From: Bacteroidales bacterium
GTDB lineage: Bacteria > Bacteroidota > Bacteroidia > Bacteroidales > UBA932
Direction of reading: 5' to 3'
NCBI GenBank assembly: GCA_017476575.1
Contig: JAFUZO010000053.1
Span: 1-39,683 of the forward strand
DNA: 39,683 nt
Shown here piece after piece: positions 17,055 to 26,448 of the stretch (its first letter is position 1; every line of letters begins with the position of its first letter). The position numbers and the translations under genes are program-made. The notes under the pieces were generated by a model. That model saw only the letters and a program-made list of their open reading frames with translations. It had not been told where the DNA came from and ran no database searches.

Positions 17055-18215
17055 ATGAGAAGATGGTTGGTCATCCTGTCCGCCTTCCTGATGGCGGGAC
17101 CGGTCCCGGGGCAGCGGCTGCCGGGGCGGTATGTGCCGGCACCGTTGGAGTCGTTGCGGCCGATGCGCTTCGAGCTGATGCCGCAACAGCCCGATACGGT
17201 TTCCATCTTCATCGTCGGGGACATCATGAGCCACCAGGCAATGACCCGCAGCGCCTTCCGGGACGGCGGAGCTGACTACTCCACCTTCTTCCGCCACCTT
17301 GAAGGGCGGATTGCCGGAGCCGACCTTGCCGTCGGCAACATGGAGTTCCCGCTGGCCGGAGTCCCGTATACCGGATACCCCTCTTTTTCAGGGCCGGATG
17401 AATATGCACGGTATCTGTCGGACATCGGTTTCGACATCCTCCTGACCGCCAACAACCATATTCTCGACAAGGGAGTCGAAGGACTCCGGCGTACCGTCGG
17501 GGTGCTGGACGGCCTGGAAGGGGAGGGCCGCCTGCTGTATACCGGCATCGCAGCGAATGCGGCCGAGGACACGCTCCGCTATCCGCTCATGGTCGCCGTC
17601 AAAGGTGTCCGCATCGCCCTTCTCAACTTCACCTACGGCACCAACACCGGGGCTTCGACCCGTTGGCCCAAAGTCAACCGCTTGCGTCGCGATGAAATCC
17701 GGGAAGCCCTTGGACGGGCCAGGAAGGCCGATTTCGTGCTGGCCTTCCCGCATTGGGGCATCGAGTACCAGCATCACCATTCGGCCGACCAGGAAGACCT
17801 GGCCCGGTTCCTCCTTGAAAACGGGGTAGATGCCGTCATCGGAGCCCATCCCCATGTCGTACAGGACCGGCAGTCCGTCGGCGGCGCCCCCGTCCTCTAT
17901 TCCCTAGGCAATGCGGTCTCCAACCAGAACGACTTGCCGGCACGCCTGGAACTGGCCGTCACCCTCCGCATCGTGATTCCGTATGAGGCAGAACCTTACC
18001 TGCTGGAACCTGCCGTCGAATACCTCTGGTGCACCAAGCCGGGTATGCTGGAGGACTCCTACGCGACGGTCCCGGTCCGGGACTTCCTCGGCCGGAAAGA
18101 ACAGTGGAGACGGCCGGAGGACTATGACGACATGGCCCGGACCTATGAGAAAGTGAGCAACATAACCGGAATATATGAAGAAAACGATCCAGCTGGAAAC
18201 CATCGACCCTATTGA
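17055..18215 (+). CDS. CapA-family (PGA_cap) metallophosphoesterase-like protein
   Basis: The 386-residue product has a signal peptide (MRRWLVILSAFLMAGPVPGQ) and a calcineurin-like CapA domain. The metal-binding motifs run in order: VGDIMSHQ, VGNMEFPL, LTANNHILDKG, FPHWGIEYQ and IGAHPHVVQ. CapA proteins are linked to poly-gamma-glutamate capsule synthesis in Bacillus, but most Bacteroidota members stand alone with no capsule genes nearby, as here, so the substrate is unknown. The promoter box ends four bases before the ATG. The 3' end overlaps phoH by 41 bases. Confidence 0.87.
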   Translation: MRRWLVILSAFLMAGPVPGQRLPGRYVPAPLESLRPMRFELMPQQPDTVSIFIVGDIMSHQAMTRSAFRDGGADYSTFFRHLEGRIAGADLAVGNMEFPLAGVPYTGYPSFSGPDEYARYLSDIGFDILLTANNHILDKGVEGLRRTVGVLDGLEGEGRLLYTGIAANAAEDTLRYPLMVAVKGVRIALLNFTYGTNTGASTRWPKVNRLRRDEIREALGRARKADFVLAFPHWGIEYQHHHSADQEDLARFLLENGVDAVIGAHPHVVQDRQSVGGAPVLYSLGNAVSNQNDLPARLELAVTLRIVIPYEAEPYLLEPAVEYLWCTKPGMLEDSYATVPVRDFLGRKEQWRRPEDYDDMARTYEKVSNITGIYEENDPAGNHRPY

Positions 18216-19137
18216 GATCTACGGGGCCGGCAACAAGATTCTCTCCGAATTCTGCACCTATTTCCCGCACTTGAAAGTCGTGGCCCGGGGCAACGAACTG
18301 ATCTTGGACGGCGGAGAAAGCGACATTTCAGAATTCCAGATCCGTCTCGGAGAACTGATCGAACGCCGCCGCCACAAGATGAACCTGACGATATATGATG
18401 TGGAAGACATTTTCGACGGGGAGAGTTCCGCCGACAAGTTCCGCCTCAGCGGCGACGCCATCATCGTCCACGGGACAGACGGCAAGCCCATCCGCGCCCG
18501 CAACCGTACCCAGCAGGAACTCGTCAAGGCCTATTTCGACAACGATTTAGTCTTCGCCGTCGGCCCGGCAGGTACCGGAAAGACCTATATCGCCATCGCC
18601 CTGGCTGTCCGGGCCCTCAAGAACCGGGAGGTCCGGCGGATTATCCTCACCCGTCCCGCTGTCGAGGCCGGGGAGCGCCTGGGTTTCCTTCCTGGCGACC
18701 TCAAGGACAAGTTGGACCCTTATCTCCAGCCCCTTTACGACGCGCTGGAGGACATGATTCCCTCCCGGAAACTCCAGGAGTTCATGTCTGATGGCACCAT
18801 CCAGATCGCCCCGTTGGCCTATATGCGCGGACGGACCCTGGACCGGGCCTGCGTCATCCTCGACGAGGCTCAGAATACCAACCTCGGCCAGCTCAAGATG
18901 TTCCTCACGCGCATGGGCGCCAGTGCCAAGTTCATCGTCACCGGCGACGCCACCCAGATCGACCTGCCCCGGCGGAGTGATTCGGGCCTGCTGGCCGGCA
19001 TCCATCTGCTGAAGGATCTCAAGGGCGTCGCGACCATCACTTTCACCAGCGACGACATTGTCCGGCATCCGCTCGTGACCAAGATCGTCCGCGCCTTCGA
19101 CGGTCTCGCCGAAAATTCCATGATTTCGGAACCATAA
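18175..19137 (+). CDS. PhoH family ATPase
   Basis: The 320-residue product belongs to the PhoH/PhoL (YbeZ) group, P-loop ATPases often found near YbeY and thought to act in RNA metabolism or ribosome maturation. Walker A is GPAGTGKT at residues 130-137 and Walker B is VILDEAQN, with a downstream TGDATQIDLPRR motif typical of the family. The N-terminal 100 residues look like the KH-like domain seen in YbeZ proteins. The ATG at 18175 lies inside the 3' end of the CapA-like gene, a 41-base overlap that suggests coupled translation. ybeY is not adjacent here. Confidence 0.9.
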   Translation: MKKTIQLETIDPIEIYGAGNKILSEFCTYFPHLKVVARGNELILDGGESDISEFQIRLGELIERRRHKMNLTIYDVEDIFDGESSADKFRLSGDAIIVHGTDGKPIRARNRTQQELVKAYFDNDLVFAVGPAGTGKTYIAIALAVRALKNREVRRIILTRPAVEAGERLGFLPGDLKDKLDPYLQPLYDALEDMIPSRKLQEFMSDGTIQIAPLAYMRGRTLDRACVILDEAQNTNLGQLKMFLTRMGASAKFIVTGDATQIDLPRRSDSGLLAGIHLLKDLKGVATITFTSDDIVRHPLVTKIVRAFDGLAENSMISEP

Positions 19138-19161
19138 TTTTGCGGGCCTCCGAAAAACCGT

Positions 19162-19169
19162 TAAATTTG
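19162..19169 (+). promoter_or_regulatory. Promoter -7 box for the SPOR operon leader
   Basis: TAAATTTG matches TAnnTTTG and lies 23 bases before the conserved leader block, much as at fabK. Confidence 0.65.
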
Positions 19170-19189
19170 CAGTTTAGAGATATGTAAAA

Positions 19190-19225
19190 ATGACCTGCTT
19201 CAAAAGCGACATCTGCCCGGAATAG
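19190..19225 (+). CDS. Possible 11-codon leader peptide (MTCFKSDICPE)
   Basis: Bases 19190-19225 form an ATG-to-TAG frame inside the leader. The same frame at 4139-4174 reads ITCFKSDICPE with ATT in the first position, and the one internal difference (ATC versus ATT, Ile) is synonymous. The 5' arm of the long stem lies within codons 2-5, so a translating ribosome would block that stem. Two of 11 codons are Cys. This is suggestive only: the first codon of copy 1 is a rare start, and RNA structure alone could keep the sequence. Confidence 0.3.
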   Translation: MTCFKSDICPE

Positions 19226-19301
19226 AGATACCCCAAAAATCACAGATTTCCGGGGCCCCGGGGTCTCGAAGCGACAGAGGGCGTTGAGCCGGGTTATTTT
19301 T
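19190..19301 (+). promoter_or_regulatory. Structured 5' leader element, copy 2 (SPOR operon)
   Basis: It shares both conserved blocks with 4139-4214. The first block starts with an ATG here: bases 19190-19225 encode MTCFKSDICPE and a TAG stop. Bases 19193-19203 pair with 19284-19294 (10 of 11, two of them G-U), and five T follow at 19297-19301. Between the blocks it carries an extra segment absent from copy 1 (about 19226-19262) with the perfect palindrome CCGGGGCCCCGG (19250-19261) and a small hairpin AAATC/GATTT. The element ends 19 bases before the ATG at 19321. The layout of promoter, element and start codon is the same in both copies, which marks it as an mRNA leader. Confidence 0.6.
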
Positions 19302-19320
19302 ATCGATACCTTGAGGTTAA

Positions 19321-19854
19321 ATGATGAAGAAGTCTGTCATACTTTTCCTTTCCCTGACGGTGGTGCTCTCGGGCGGATGTGATTTCGCCCGGAAGGTGGC
19401 GGGCCGGCCGACGGCTGCCGAACTGGAGGCGAAGCGGGTGGCCATCGCCGCAGCCGAGGAGGCCCGGCATCAGGCCCGGTTGGATTCCCTGCGCCGTGTG
19501 GAGCAAGAGATGGCCGATTCCCTGGCTGCCCTGGAGGCCCGCCTGCTGGATTCCCTGTCCCAGGTCAAGGGCACCATCCTGAACCCTTCCAAGCTGGGTG
19601 GACTCTATACCACCAAATTAGAGACCCGTTACTGTATTGTCGTGGGGGCCTTCCGCACCCGCTCCTACGCTGAACGCAAGCTCCAGCGGTGCAACGAGGC
19701 CGGCTACACGGCCACCATCATCAGTTTCCGCAACGGTCTGCTGGCCGTTGCCGTCTGCCCCTCCGACAGCCTGGACGAGACACTGCGCAAATTGCGCGAA
19801 CTGCGTGGGAACGGCATCTGTCCTGCGGACGGCTGGATCCTTGTCAATGCGTGA
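19321..19854 (+). CDS. SPOR-domain lipoprotein
   Basis: The 177-residue product has a lipoprotein signal with lipobox LSGGC (C20). A charged, probably coiled-coil stretch follows at about residues 33-80 (AAELEAKRVAIAAAEEARHQ and on). A SPOR-like domain at about 100-175 contains RYCIVVGAFRTRSYAERKL. SPOR domains bind denuded glycan strands of peptidoglycan, mainly at the division site, so a role in envelope or septum maintenance is likely. The M28-like/TonB_C gene begins one base after the stop (or overlaps it, if ATG 19847 is used). Two ATG codons at 19321 and 19324 are both possible starts. Confidence 0.82.
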   Translation: MMKKSVILFLSLTVVLSGGCDFARKVAGRPTAAELEAKRVAIAAAEEARHQARLDSLRRVEQEMADSLAALEARLLDSLSQVKGTILNPSKLGGLYTTKLETRYCIVVGAFRTRSYAERKLQRCNEAGYTATIISFRNGLLAVAVCPSDSLDETLRKLRELRGNGICPADGWILVNA

Positions 19855-19855
19855 T

Positions 19856-21205
19856 ATGAAGAAGTTCCTTTCCCTCGTAGCTGTCCTGTTTCCAGGCCTT
19901 ATGCTTTCCGCCCAGTTCCGGACGGGAGCGGCGTATGACGACTTGTATGACAGCGAGACGGTCCATGCTCTCAAGCAGCATGTCTCCATCCTGGCCTCCG
20001 CCGGGATGGAAGGCCGGAAGGCCGGTTCGGAAGGGGAGAAGGCCGCCGCAGAATATGTCGCTTCCGTCCTGGATGCGGCCGGCATCGACCTGGTCTCCCC
20101 GTCCTCGGGCGAGGAGTTCGGCGTCACATCCGGAGCGGATACCCTGACTTCCCGCAACGTCGTCGGCTTCCTGCCAGGTTGGGACAAGTCCCTCAAAGAC
20201 CATTATATCGTCATTGGTGCCCGCCTGGACAACCTCGGCAGCGACACCTACCTTCTGGATGGCGAGCCGGTCCGCCGCATCTATTACGGGGCGAATGGCG
20301 ACGCCTCCGGTCTGGCCATGCTCCTGGAACTCGCCGCGAAGATGTCCACCAACCGCGTCCTGCTCCGCCGCAGCGTCCTGTTCGTGGCCTTCGGCGCTTC
20401 GCGGGAGACGCTGGCCGGCTCCTGGTATTTCCTCAACCGGTCGTTCTCCGATGCGGACCGGATCGATGCCATGATCAACCTGGACATGCTGGGCACGGGA
20501 TCCTCCGGTCTGTATGCCTACACTTCCTCCAACGAGGATATGAACCAGATTGTCCGGACCCTGAAAGGGGAACTGCTGCCGATGGATGCCGCCCTCACCA
20601 CCGAAGAGCCCTATCCTTCCGACCACCGTGCCTTCTATGACCGGGAGATTCCCTCCGTCCTGTTCACGACCGGGCGCTATCCTGAGCATGATACGGGCCG
20701 CGACAGCTACGATATCGTCGATTTCGGGGCGATGGAGAAGGAGTTGGAATACATCTACAGCTATGCCGTCGCCCTCTGCAACGGACCGCGTCCGCTGTTC
20801 CGTCCGGGAGAGCGGAAGGAGGCGGTCCCGGGCACCGTGTCGTTCAGCGATGTCGATGTCAAGCCGATGTTCCTGACCTCCAGCGACCCGCGCGTCTTCC
20901 TGGAAAAATGGGTCTACCAATACCTGAAATATCCGAAATATGCCCTCGAGAACGGCATCCAGGGGCGTGTGATGGTGGATTTCATCATCGACGAGAAGGG
21001 CAATGTGCAGGATGTGAAGGTGTCCCGCGGGGTGCATGTGTCGCTGGATGAGGAGGCGGTGCGGGTCATCTCCGCCTCGCCGAAATGGCGACCGGGACGG
21101 CATCGGGGCAAGAAGGTCAAGGTCGCGGTGACCCTGCCGGTCGAATTCCGCCTGCAGAAGAAGTCGGACGGGTCGTTCGGTATCAATGGATATAAACTGA
21201 AGTAA
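19856..21205 (+). CDS. M28-like protein with TonB C-terminal domain, catalytic residues lost
   Basis: The 449-residue product has a signal peptide ([20 protein letters not shown]), an M28 aminopeptidase-like domain (about 35-330) and a TonB_C domain (about 345-440, [20 protein letters not shown]). In active M28 enzymes a GAHxD motif, a bridging Asp and a Glu-Glu pair hold and use two zinc ions. Here these positions read GARLD (R123 for His), GANGDASG (G148 where the bridging Asp is expected) and SRETLAGS (R183 for the catalytic Glu, E184 kept). The later ligands in INLDMLG and SDHRAF remain. The domain is therefore probably not a working peptidase and may instead bind peptides or peptidoglycan. 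leuS follows by four bases. Confidence 0.82.
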   Translation: MKKFLSLVAVLFPGLMLSAQFRTGAAYDDLYDSETVHALKQHVSILASAGMEGRKAGSEGEKAAAEYVASVLDAAGIDLVSPSSGEEFGVTSGADTLTSRNVVGFLPGWDKSLKDHYIVIGARLDNLGSDTYLLDGEPVRRIYYGANGDASGLAMLLELAAKMSTNRVLLRRSVLFVAFGASRETLAGSWYFLNRSFSDADRIDAMINLDMLGTGSSGLYAYTSSNEDMNQIVRTLKGELLPMDAALTTEEPYPSDHRAFYDREIPSVLFTTGRYPEHDTGRDSYDIVDFGAMEKELEYIYSYAVALCNGPRPLFRPGERKEAVPGTVSFSDVDVKPMFLTSSDPRVFLEKWVYQYLKYPKYALENGIQGRVMVDFIIDEKGNVQDVKVSRGVHVSLDEEAVRVISASPKWRPGRHRGKKVKVAVTLPVEFRLQKKSDGSFGINGYKLK

Positions 21206-21209
21206 GCAT

Positions 21210-23969
21210 ATGGATTACGATTTCATTGAAATTGAGAAGAAGTGGCAGGCCTGGTGGGCGGAGCACAAGACGTACAAGGCGGAGCCGGACACGACGAAAC
21301 CGAAATACTATGTCCTCGACATGTTCCCGTATCCCTCCGGGGCGGGCCTGCATGTCGGACACCCGCTGGGATATATCGCCAGCGATATCTTTTCCCGCTA
21401 CAAGCGGCTGAAGGGCTTCAACGTCCTCCACCCGATGGGATACGACGCCTTCGGGCTCCCGGCCGAGCAGTATGCCATCCAGACCGGCCAGCACCCCGAG
21501 AAGACCACCCACCAGAATGTGGCCCGCTACCGGGAGCAGCTGGACCGGATCGGCTTCTCCTACGACTGGGACCGTGAATTCCGCACCTCCGATCCGGATT
21601 ATTACAAATGGACCCAGTGGGCCTTCCTCCAGATGTTCGGCTCCTGGTACGACAACGGCCTCCAGAAGGCCCGGCCCATCGCAGAACTGGAAGCGGCCTT
21701 CGCCGAAGGCGGCTCTGCGGCCGTCGATGCAGCCAACAACGACGCGCCTGTCTTCACGGCCGACGAGTGGACCGGTTTCACGGAGAAGGAGAAAGCCGAT
21801 ATCTTGATGCACTACCGCATCGCCTACCAGGGCGAATCGACGGTCAACTGGTGCCCGGCCCTCGGGACAGTCCTCGCCAACGACGAGGTCAAGGACGGCT
21901 ATTCCGAGCGGGGCGGATACCCTGTGTTCCAGAAGAAGATGACGCAGTGGCAGCTCCGGGTCTCGGCCTATGCGGGCCGGCTCCTCGAAGGATTGGACCG
22001 GCTCGACTGGACCGACTCCTTGAAGGAGATGCAGCGCAACTGGATCGGCAAGTCCCAGGGTGCCGAGATGGTGTTCAAGGTGACCTGTGACGGGAAGCAG
22101 CATGACGTGACCATCTTCACGACCCGGGCCGACACGGTGTTCGGCGTCACCTTCATGGTCCTTGCTCCCGAGAGCGAATGGGTGGAGAAACTGACTTCCG
22201 CCTCGCAGAAGGAGGCCGTGGCGGCCTATCTGGAGCAGGTCAAGAAGAAGACCGAGCGCGAGCGCATCGCCGGCAAGGCCGTGACCGGCGTCTTCTCCGG
22301 CTCCTATGCCCTGAACCCGTTGACCGGAGCGGAAGTGCCGGTGTGGATTTCCGAATATGTGCTCGCAGGATATGGCACGGGTGCCATCATGGCAGTTCCC
22401 GCCCACGACAGCCGAGATTATGCCTTTGCGAAGAAGTTCGACCTTCCCGTCATCCCGCTCATCGAGGGCGCCGATGTGTCAGAGGACAGTTTCGACGCCA
22501 AGGAAGGCGTCATGATGAACTCCGGCTTCCTGGACGGCCTCACGGTGAAGGAGGCGATCCCCGCCGCCATCGACTATATCGAGGCGAACGGCCTTGGACA
22601 CCGGAAGGTGAACTACCGTATCCGCGACGCCATCTTCTCCCGCCAGCGTTACTGGGGTGAGCCCTTCCCCATCTATTTCAAGGACGGCATCGCAACTCCG
22701 CTCCCGACGGAGGAACTGCCGCTGACCCTGCCGGAAATCAACGAGTACAAGCCGACCGAGGCCGGGGAACCGCCGCTGGCCCGCGCCAAGGACTGGACGT
22801 ACGGCGGCTATCCGTTGGAAACGAGCACGATGCCGGGCTTCGCGGGCTCCAGCGCCTACTATCTGCGCTACATGGATCCGCACAACGACAAGGCCCTCGT
22901 CAGCCCTGAGGCGGACGGGTACTGGCGCAACGTGGACCTCTACATCGGTGGCACCGAGCATGCAACGGGACACCTGATATACAGCCGTTTCTGGAACAAG
23001 TTCCTCTATGACCTCGGCTATGTCTGCGAGGACGAACCGTTCCGCAAGCTGATCAACCAGGGAATGATCCAGGGCCGGTCCAACTTCGTCTACCGGATAG
23101 TGAATACCAATACCTTCGTCTCCTTCGGCCTCAAGGACCGCTATGAGACGACCGAGATCCATGTCGACGTCAACATCGTCCGGAACGACCGGCTGGACAT
23201 CGAGGCCTTCAAGCGCTGGCGCCCGGAATATGAGCATGCGGAATTCATCCTCGAGGACGGGGAATATGTCTGCGGGTGGGCCATTGAGAAGATGTCCAAG
23301 TCGATGTACAATGTCGTCAATCCGGACTATGTCTGCAACACCTATGGCGCCGACACGCTGCGGCTCTACGAGATGTTCCTCGGTCCGATCGAGCAGGCCA
23401 AGCCCTGGAGCACGGATGGCATCGACGGCGTGAACCGCTTCCTCAAGAGGTTCTGGCGCCTGTTCTGGGACCGCGACACGTGGCTTGTGACCGACGGGGA
23501 GCCGACCCGGGCCGAGCTCAAGACCCTCCACAAGTTGATCGGAAAGGAACAGGAGGATATCGAGAACTTCTCCTACAACACGACCGTTTCCGCATTCATG
23601 ATCGCCTTGAATGAACTCCAGGGCTGCTCGAAGCGGGCCGTGCTGGAGCCGCTGCTGATCCTTCTGTCGCCGTTCGCCCCGCATATCGCTGAGGAACTGT
23701 GGCACCAGCTGGGCCATGAGGATTCCATCGTCTATGCCGCATTTCCGGAATACCGCCCCGAGTATACCGTGGACTCCAGCATCAAATACCCGGTATCGTT
23801 CAACGGCAAGACCCGGTTCTTCCTGGAGGTGCCTGCGTCTGCGACACCTGCCGAGGTGGAGGCGCAGGTACGGAGCCACGGACTGACGCCGAAGTATGTC
23901 GGAGACCTCTCCATCGCCAAGATGATTGTGGTTCCGGGCCGGATTGTCAATGTCGTCTTGAAGAAATAG
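21210..23969 (+). CDS. leuS: Leucyl-tRNA synthetase
   Basis: This class I synthetase charges tRNA-Leu. The 919-residue product has the HIGH-type motif HVGH at 48-51 and KMSKS at 694-698. A CP1 editing domain lies between them, with the threonine-rich [19 protein letters not shown] segment and the [17 protein letters not shown] motif that contains the conserved editing Asp. The family's C-terminal anticodon-binding part is present. Its ATG lies four bases after the stop of the M28-like gene and a YitT gene begins two bases after its own stop, so it appears to be in the middle of the operon. Confidence 0.97.
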   Translation: MDYDFIEIEKKWQAWWAEHKTYKAEPDTTKPKYYVLDMFPYPSGAGLHVGHPLGYIASDIFSRYKRLKGFNVLHPMGYDAFGLPAEQYAIQTGQHPEKTTHQNVARYREQLDRIGFSYDWDREFRTSDPDYYKWTQWAFLQMFGSWYDNGLQKARPIAELEAAFAEGGSAAVDAANNDAPVFTADEWTGFTEKEKADILMHYRIAYQGESTVNWCPALGTVLANDEVKDGYSERGGYPVFQKKMTQWQLRVSAYAGRLLEGLDRLDWTDSLKEMQRNWIGKSQGAEMVFKVTCDGKQHDVTIFTTRADTVFGVTFMVLAPESEWVEKLTSASQKEAVAAYLEQVKKKTERERIAGKAVTGVFSGSYALNPLTGAEVPVWISEYVLAGYGTGAIMAVPAHDSRDYAFAKKFDLPVIPLIEGADVSEDSFDAKEGVMMNSGFLDGLTVKEAIPAAIDYIEANGLGHRKVNYRIRDAIFSRQRYWGEPFPIYFKDGIATPLPTEELPLTLPEINEYKPTEAGEPPLARAKDWTYGGYPLETSTMPGFAGSSAYYLRYMDPHNDKALVSPEADGYWRNVDLYIGGTEHATGHLIYSRFWNKFLYDLGYVCEDEPFRKLINQGMIQGRSNFVYRIVNTNTFVSFGLKDRYETTEIHVDVNIVRNDRLDIEAFKRWRPEYEHAEFILEDGEYVCGWAIEKMSKSMYNVVNPDYVCNTYGADTLRLYEMFLGPIEQAKPWSTDGIDGVNRFLKRFWRLFWDRDTWLVTDGEPTRAELKTLHKLIGKEQEDIENFSYNTTVSAFMIALNELQGCSKRAVLEPLLILLSPFAPHIAEELWHQLGHEDSIVYAAFPEYRPEYTVDSSIKYPVSFNGKTRFFLEVPASATPAEVEAQVRSHGLTPKYVGDLSIAKMIVVPGRIVNVVLKK

Positions 23970-23971
23970 CC

Positions 23972-24883
23972 ATGCTGAGAAAGGTTTCGTCCATCATCTG
24001 GGACTACTTCCTGATTGCCGTAGGTGTTTTCATCTACGTGGTGGCCTGGACCTCCTTCATGCTGCCGCAGGGGATGGTCAGCGGGGGATTGACCGGAGCC
24101 TGTGCCATCTTGTCGATGGCGACCGGTGTCCCGGTGGATATCTATTATATCACGATCAACGCCCTCCTGATCATCCTCGCCACATTCGTCCTCGGACGGA
24201 GTTTCGGATTCAAGACCATCTATGCCATCCTCGTCGCCACGATCCTGCTGCGGGTGCTGGGCAGCGATACGTTCAACTTCATGAAATCCCTTCCGGGCGA
24301 GTTCTTCTACGTGGAGGACCGGGCCCTGGTCCCGATCATCGGCGGCCTCCTGGAGGCCATCGGCATCGGCCTGATCTTCCAGCGGGGTGCCAGCACCGGC
24401 GGAACGGATATCCTGGCCCTCATCATCAACAAGTTCTGGCCGGTCTCGCCGGGAAAGGTGTTCCTGTACAGCGACCTGGTCATCATCGCCACGATCCTGT
24501 TGATTCCGGGGCACACCTTCTCGGATGTGATCTACGGCTATATCGCCATGTTGGTCTTCTCGCTCGGGGTGGACTATGTCCTGATGGGACGCAAGTCCAC
24601 CGTCCAGGTGCTGATCTTCTCCGAGCGGTATGCCGAGATTGCCGACCACATCAACAAGGCTCTGGATCGGGGCGTGACCGCCCTCAACGCTGTCGGATGG
24701 TATTCCAAGGCCGACAGGAAAGTCCTGCTGGTGATGGTGCGCAAGTACCAGCTCAGCGAGGTTACCCGGGCGGTCAAGGCCATCGACTCGAAGGCCTTTG
24801 TCTCGGTCGCCCCGGCCAATGACGTATACGGGGAAGGATTCGATGTCATCAAGACCGGTATCCAACGTAAAAAGAAATCCTGA
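23972..24883 (+). CDS. YitT-family membrane protein, first of a tandem pair
   Basis: The 303-residue product has about five to six hydrophobic helices in the first 210 residues and a soluble C-terminal DUF2179-like domain at about 215-300 (STVQVLIFSERYAEIADHIN). The conserved YitT segments are present: a loop with MVSGGLTGACAI, and GASTGGTDILALIINKF. YitT proteins are widespread membrane proteins of unsettled function. It begins two bases after leuS and ends one base before a paralogue, so the three are probably co-translated. Confidence 0.85.
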   Translation: MLRKVSSIIWDYFLIAVGVFIYVVAWTSFMLPQGMVSGGLTGACAILSMATGVPVDIYYITINALLIILATFVLGRSFGFKTIYAILVATILLRVLGSDTFNFMKSLPGEFFYVEDRALVPIIGGLLEAIGIGLIFQRGASTGGTDILALIINKFWPVSPGKVFLYSDLVIIATILLIPGHTFSDVIYGYIAMLVFSLGVDYVLMGRKSTVQVLIFSERYAEIADHINKALDRGVTALNAVGWYSKADRKVLLVMVRKYQLSEVTRAVKAIDSKAFVSVAPANDVYGEGFDVIKTGIQRKKKS

Positions 24884-24884
24884 T

Positions 24885-25865
24885 ATGCCACCTCTCGCAA
24901 AAAGTTCCTGGACCATCGTCAAGGAGTGGGCCCTCGTCACCCTCGGCATCCTCGTCTATGTGACCGGATGGTCCATCTTCCTGATTCCGAACAACCTCGT
25001 AGGCGGGGGTGTCTCGGGCATCAGCTCCATCATCCAATATGCCACGGCCGGGCATATCCAGATGGGTTATACCTATTTCGTCATCAACGCCCTGCTTCTT
25101 GTCGCGGCCTTCATCATCCTCGGCATGGGTTTCGGTGCCAAGACCATCTATGCCATCCTGCTGGCCTCCATCGGGCTCCGCTTCCTGCCGGGCCTGATTC
25201 CGGTGGAAATCATCCAGACCCTGGCGATCCAGAACGGCAAGCTGATGTCCACCCTGATCGGGGGCATCATGGCCGGTATCGGTATCGGCATGTCCATCTC
25301 CAACGGCGGATCGACCGGCGGGACGGATATCATCGCCATCATCTACACCAAGTACCGCAATGTCTCTCCGGGCAAGGTGATCCTCTACCTGGACTTCGTC
25401 ATCATCCTGTCCTCCCTGCTGGTGCCTTCCGTGGTCCCCGACCTGGATCCGGAGACCGGCAAGGCCCTGACCGGCCCCGATGGCGCACCGCTGTCGCATC
25501 TGATGCCGTTCTCGGAGAAGGTCACGACCGTGGTCTACGGCCTCATCCTCGTGACGGTCAACGGCTACGTCATCGACATGTACCTGTCCGGATCGAAACA
25601 GAGTGTCCAGCTGTTCATCCTGTCCAAGAAGTACGCCGAGATTGCCGATGCCATCACGCATGACCTCCACCGGGGTGTCACCGTCCTGGACGGCAAGGGC
25701 TGGTATACGCAGGCGACGACCGAAGTGTTGATGGTCATCACCCGCAAGAACGATCTCAACCTTCTGCTTCGCTATATCAAGGCCATCGACCAGGAAGCCT
25801 TCCTCTCCGTCTCCTCGGTGAACGGCGTCTACGGCCGCGGCTTCGATACCATCAAAGGGAAGTAG
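24885..25865 (+). CDS. YitT-family membrane protein, second of a tandem pair
   Basis: The 326-residue product is a paralogue of the preceding gene, with the same order of helices, the GGSTGGTDIIAIIYTKY motif and a DUF2179-like C-terminal domain (QSVQLFILSKKYAEIADAI). It has an extra loop of roughly 20 residues, DLDPETGKALTGPDGAPLSH, after the fourth or fifth helix that the first copy lacks. ATG 24885 lies one base after the upstream stop; the in-frame ATG at 24798 would overlap the first gene and is not credible. The two proteins may form a heteromer. Confidence 0.85.
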   Translation: MPPLAKSSWTIVKEWALVTLGILVYVTGWSIFLIPNNLVGGGVSGISSIIQYATAGHIQMGYTYFVINALLLVAAFIILGMGFGAKTIYAILLASIGLRFLPGLIPVEIIQTLAIQNGKLMSTLIGGIMAGIGIGMSISNGGSTGGTDIIAIIYTKYRNVSPGKVILYLDFVIILSSLLVPSVVPDLDPETGKALTGPDGAPLSHLMPFSEKVTTVVYGLILVTVNGYVIDMYLSGSKQSVQLFILSKKYAEIADAITHDLHRGVTVLDGKGWYTQATTEVLMVITRKNDLNLLLRYIKAIDQEAFLSVSSVNGVYGRGFDTIKGK

Positions 25866-25907
25866 CGCAGGCCCCTTTCTTCCGTGCCGGGCATAAACGG
25901 TGTGATT

Positions 25908-26423
25908 ATGAAGATTGTTCTGATCCTGTTTATTGCTCTGGCTTTCCTTGTCGGAGTATATCTGCTGGCCCGGGGCCATAAGGACAGTCCGTTGCCCGAC
26001 CCCGCGCCCCCTTCCGGTTCCGGAAGCGGCACCTCTCCTGCAACCCATGGCTCAGTGGCGATCGATCAGTTCCTGTACGACAGGTGTTGCAGATATATGG
26101 CGGAGCGGAGACCTTTCCTGGTGGAATCTTTCTCGCTGGGCGATCTTGCCGCTGCGCTGTACACGAACAAAGTGTATCTCTCCAAGACCATCAACCATTT
26201 CTCGGGCAAGCATTTCCGGCAGTATGTGAACCATTACCGGGTGATGTATGCCATGGAAATTTTCCGGAACGATATGCGACTCAAGGTCAACGAGCTGGCC
26301 GATCTGTCCGGATTCCATTCCTCGACCACCTTCAACTCGGCGTTCAAGGCGGTCATGGACGAATCTCCGAGCACCTGGTGCGCACGGTTGAGGATGAAGA
26401 GATACGGCAAGAAGACCAAGTAG
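25908..26423 (+). CDS. Membrane-anchored AraC-type HTH regulator
   Basis: The 171-residue product has one N-terminal membrane helix (MKIVLILFIALAFLVGVYLL), a Pro/Ser/Gly-rich linker (about 24-48) and an AraC/HTH_18 DNA-binding domain (about 70-165). The domain has the expected two helix-turn-helix units, the second in VNELADLSGFHSSTTFNSAFK. There is no sensor domain of note, so regulation may come from the membrane or from a partner. It starts 42 bases after the second YitT gene with no TAnnTTTG box, and may be in the same transcript. The frame is open to 25884, but the ATG at 25908 places the helix at the N-terminus. Targets are unknown. Confidence 0.82.
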   Translation: MKIVLILFIALAFLVGVYLLARGHKDSPLPDPAPPSGSGSGTSPATHGSVAIDQFLYDRCCRYMAERRPFLVESFSLGDLAAALYTNKVYLSKTINHFSGKHFRQYVNHYRVMYAMEIFRNDMRLKVNELADLSGFHSSTTFNSAFKAVMDESPSTWCARLRMKRYGKKTK

Positions 26424-26448
26424 TATTCCTGTCCGGTACGGATGACGG

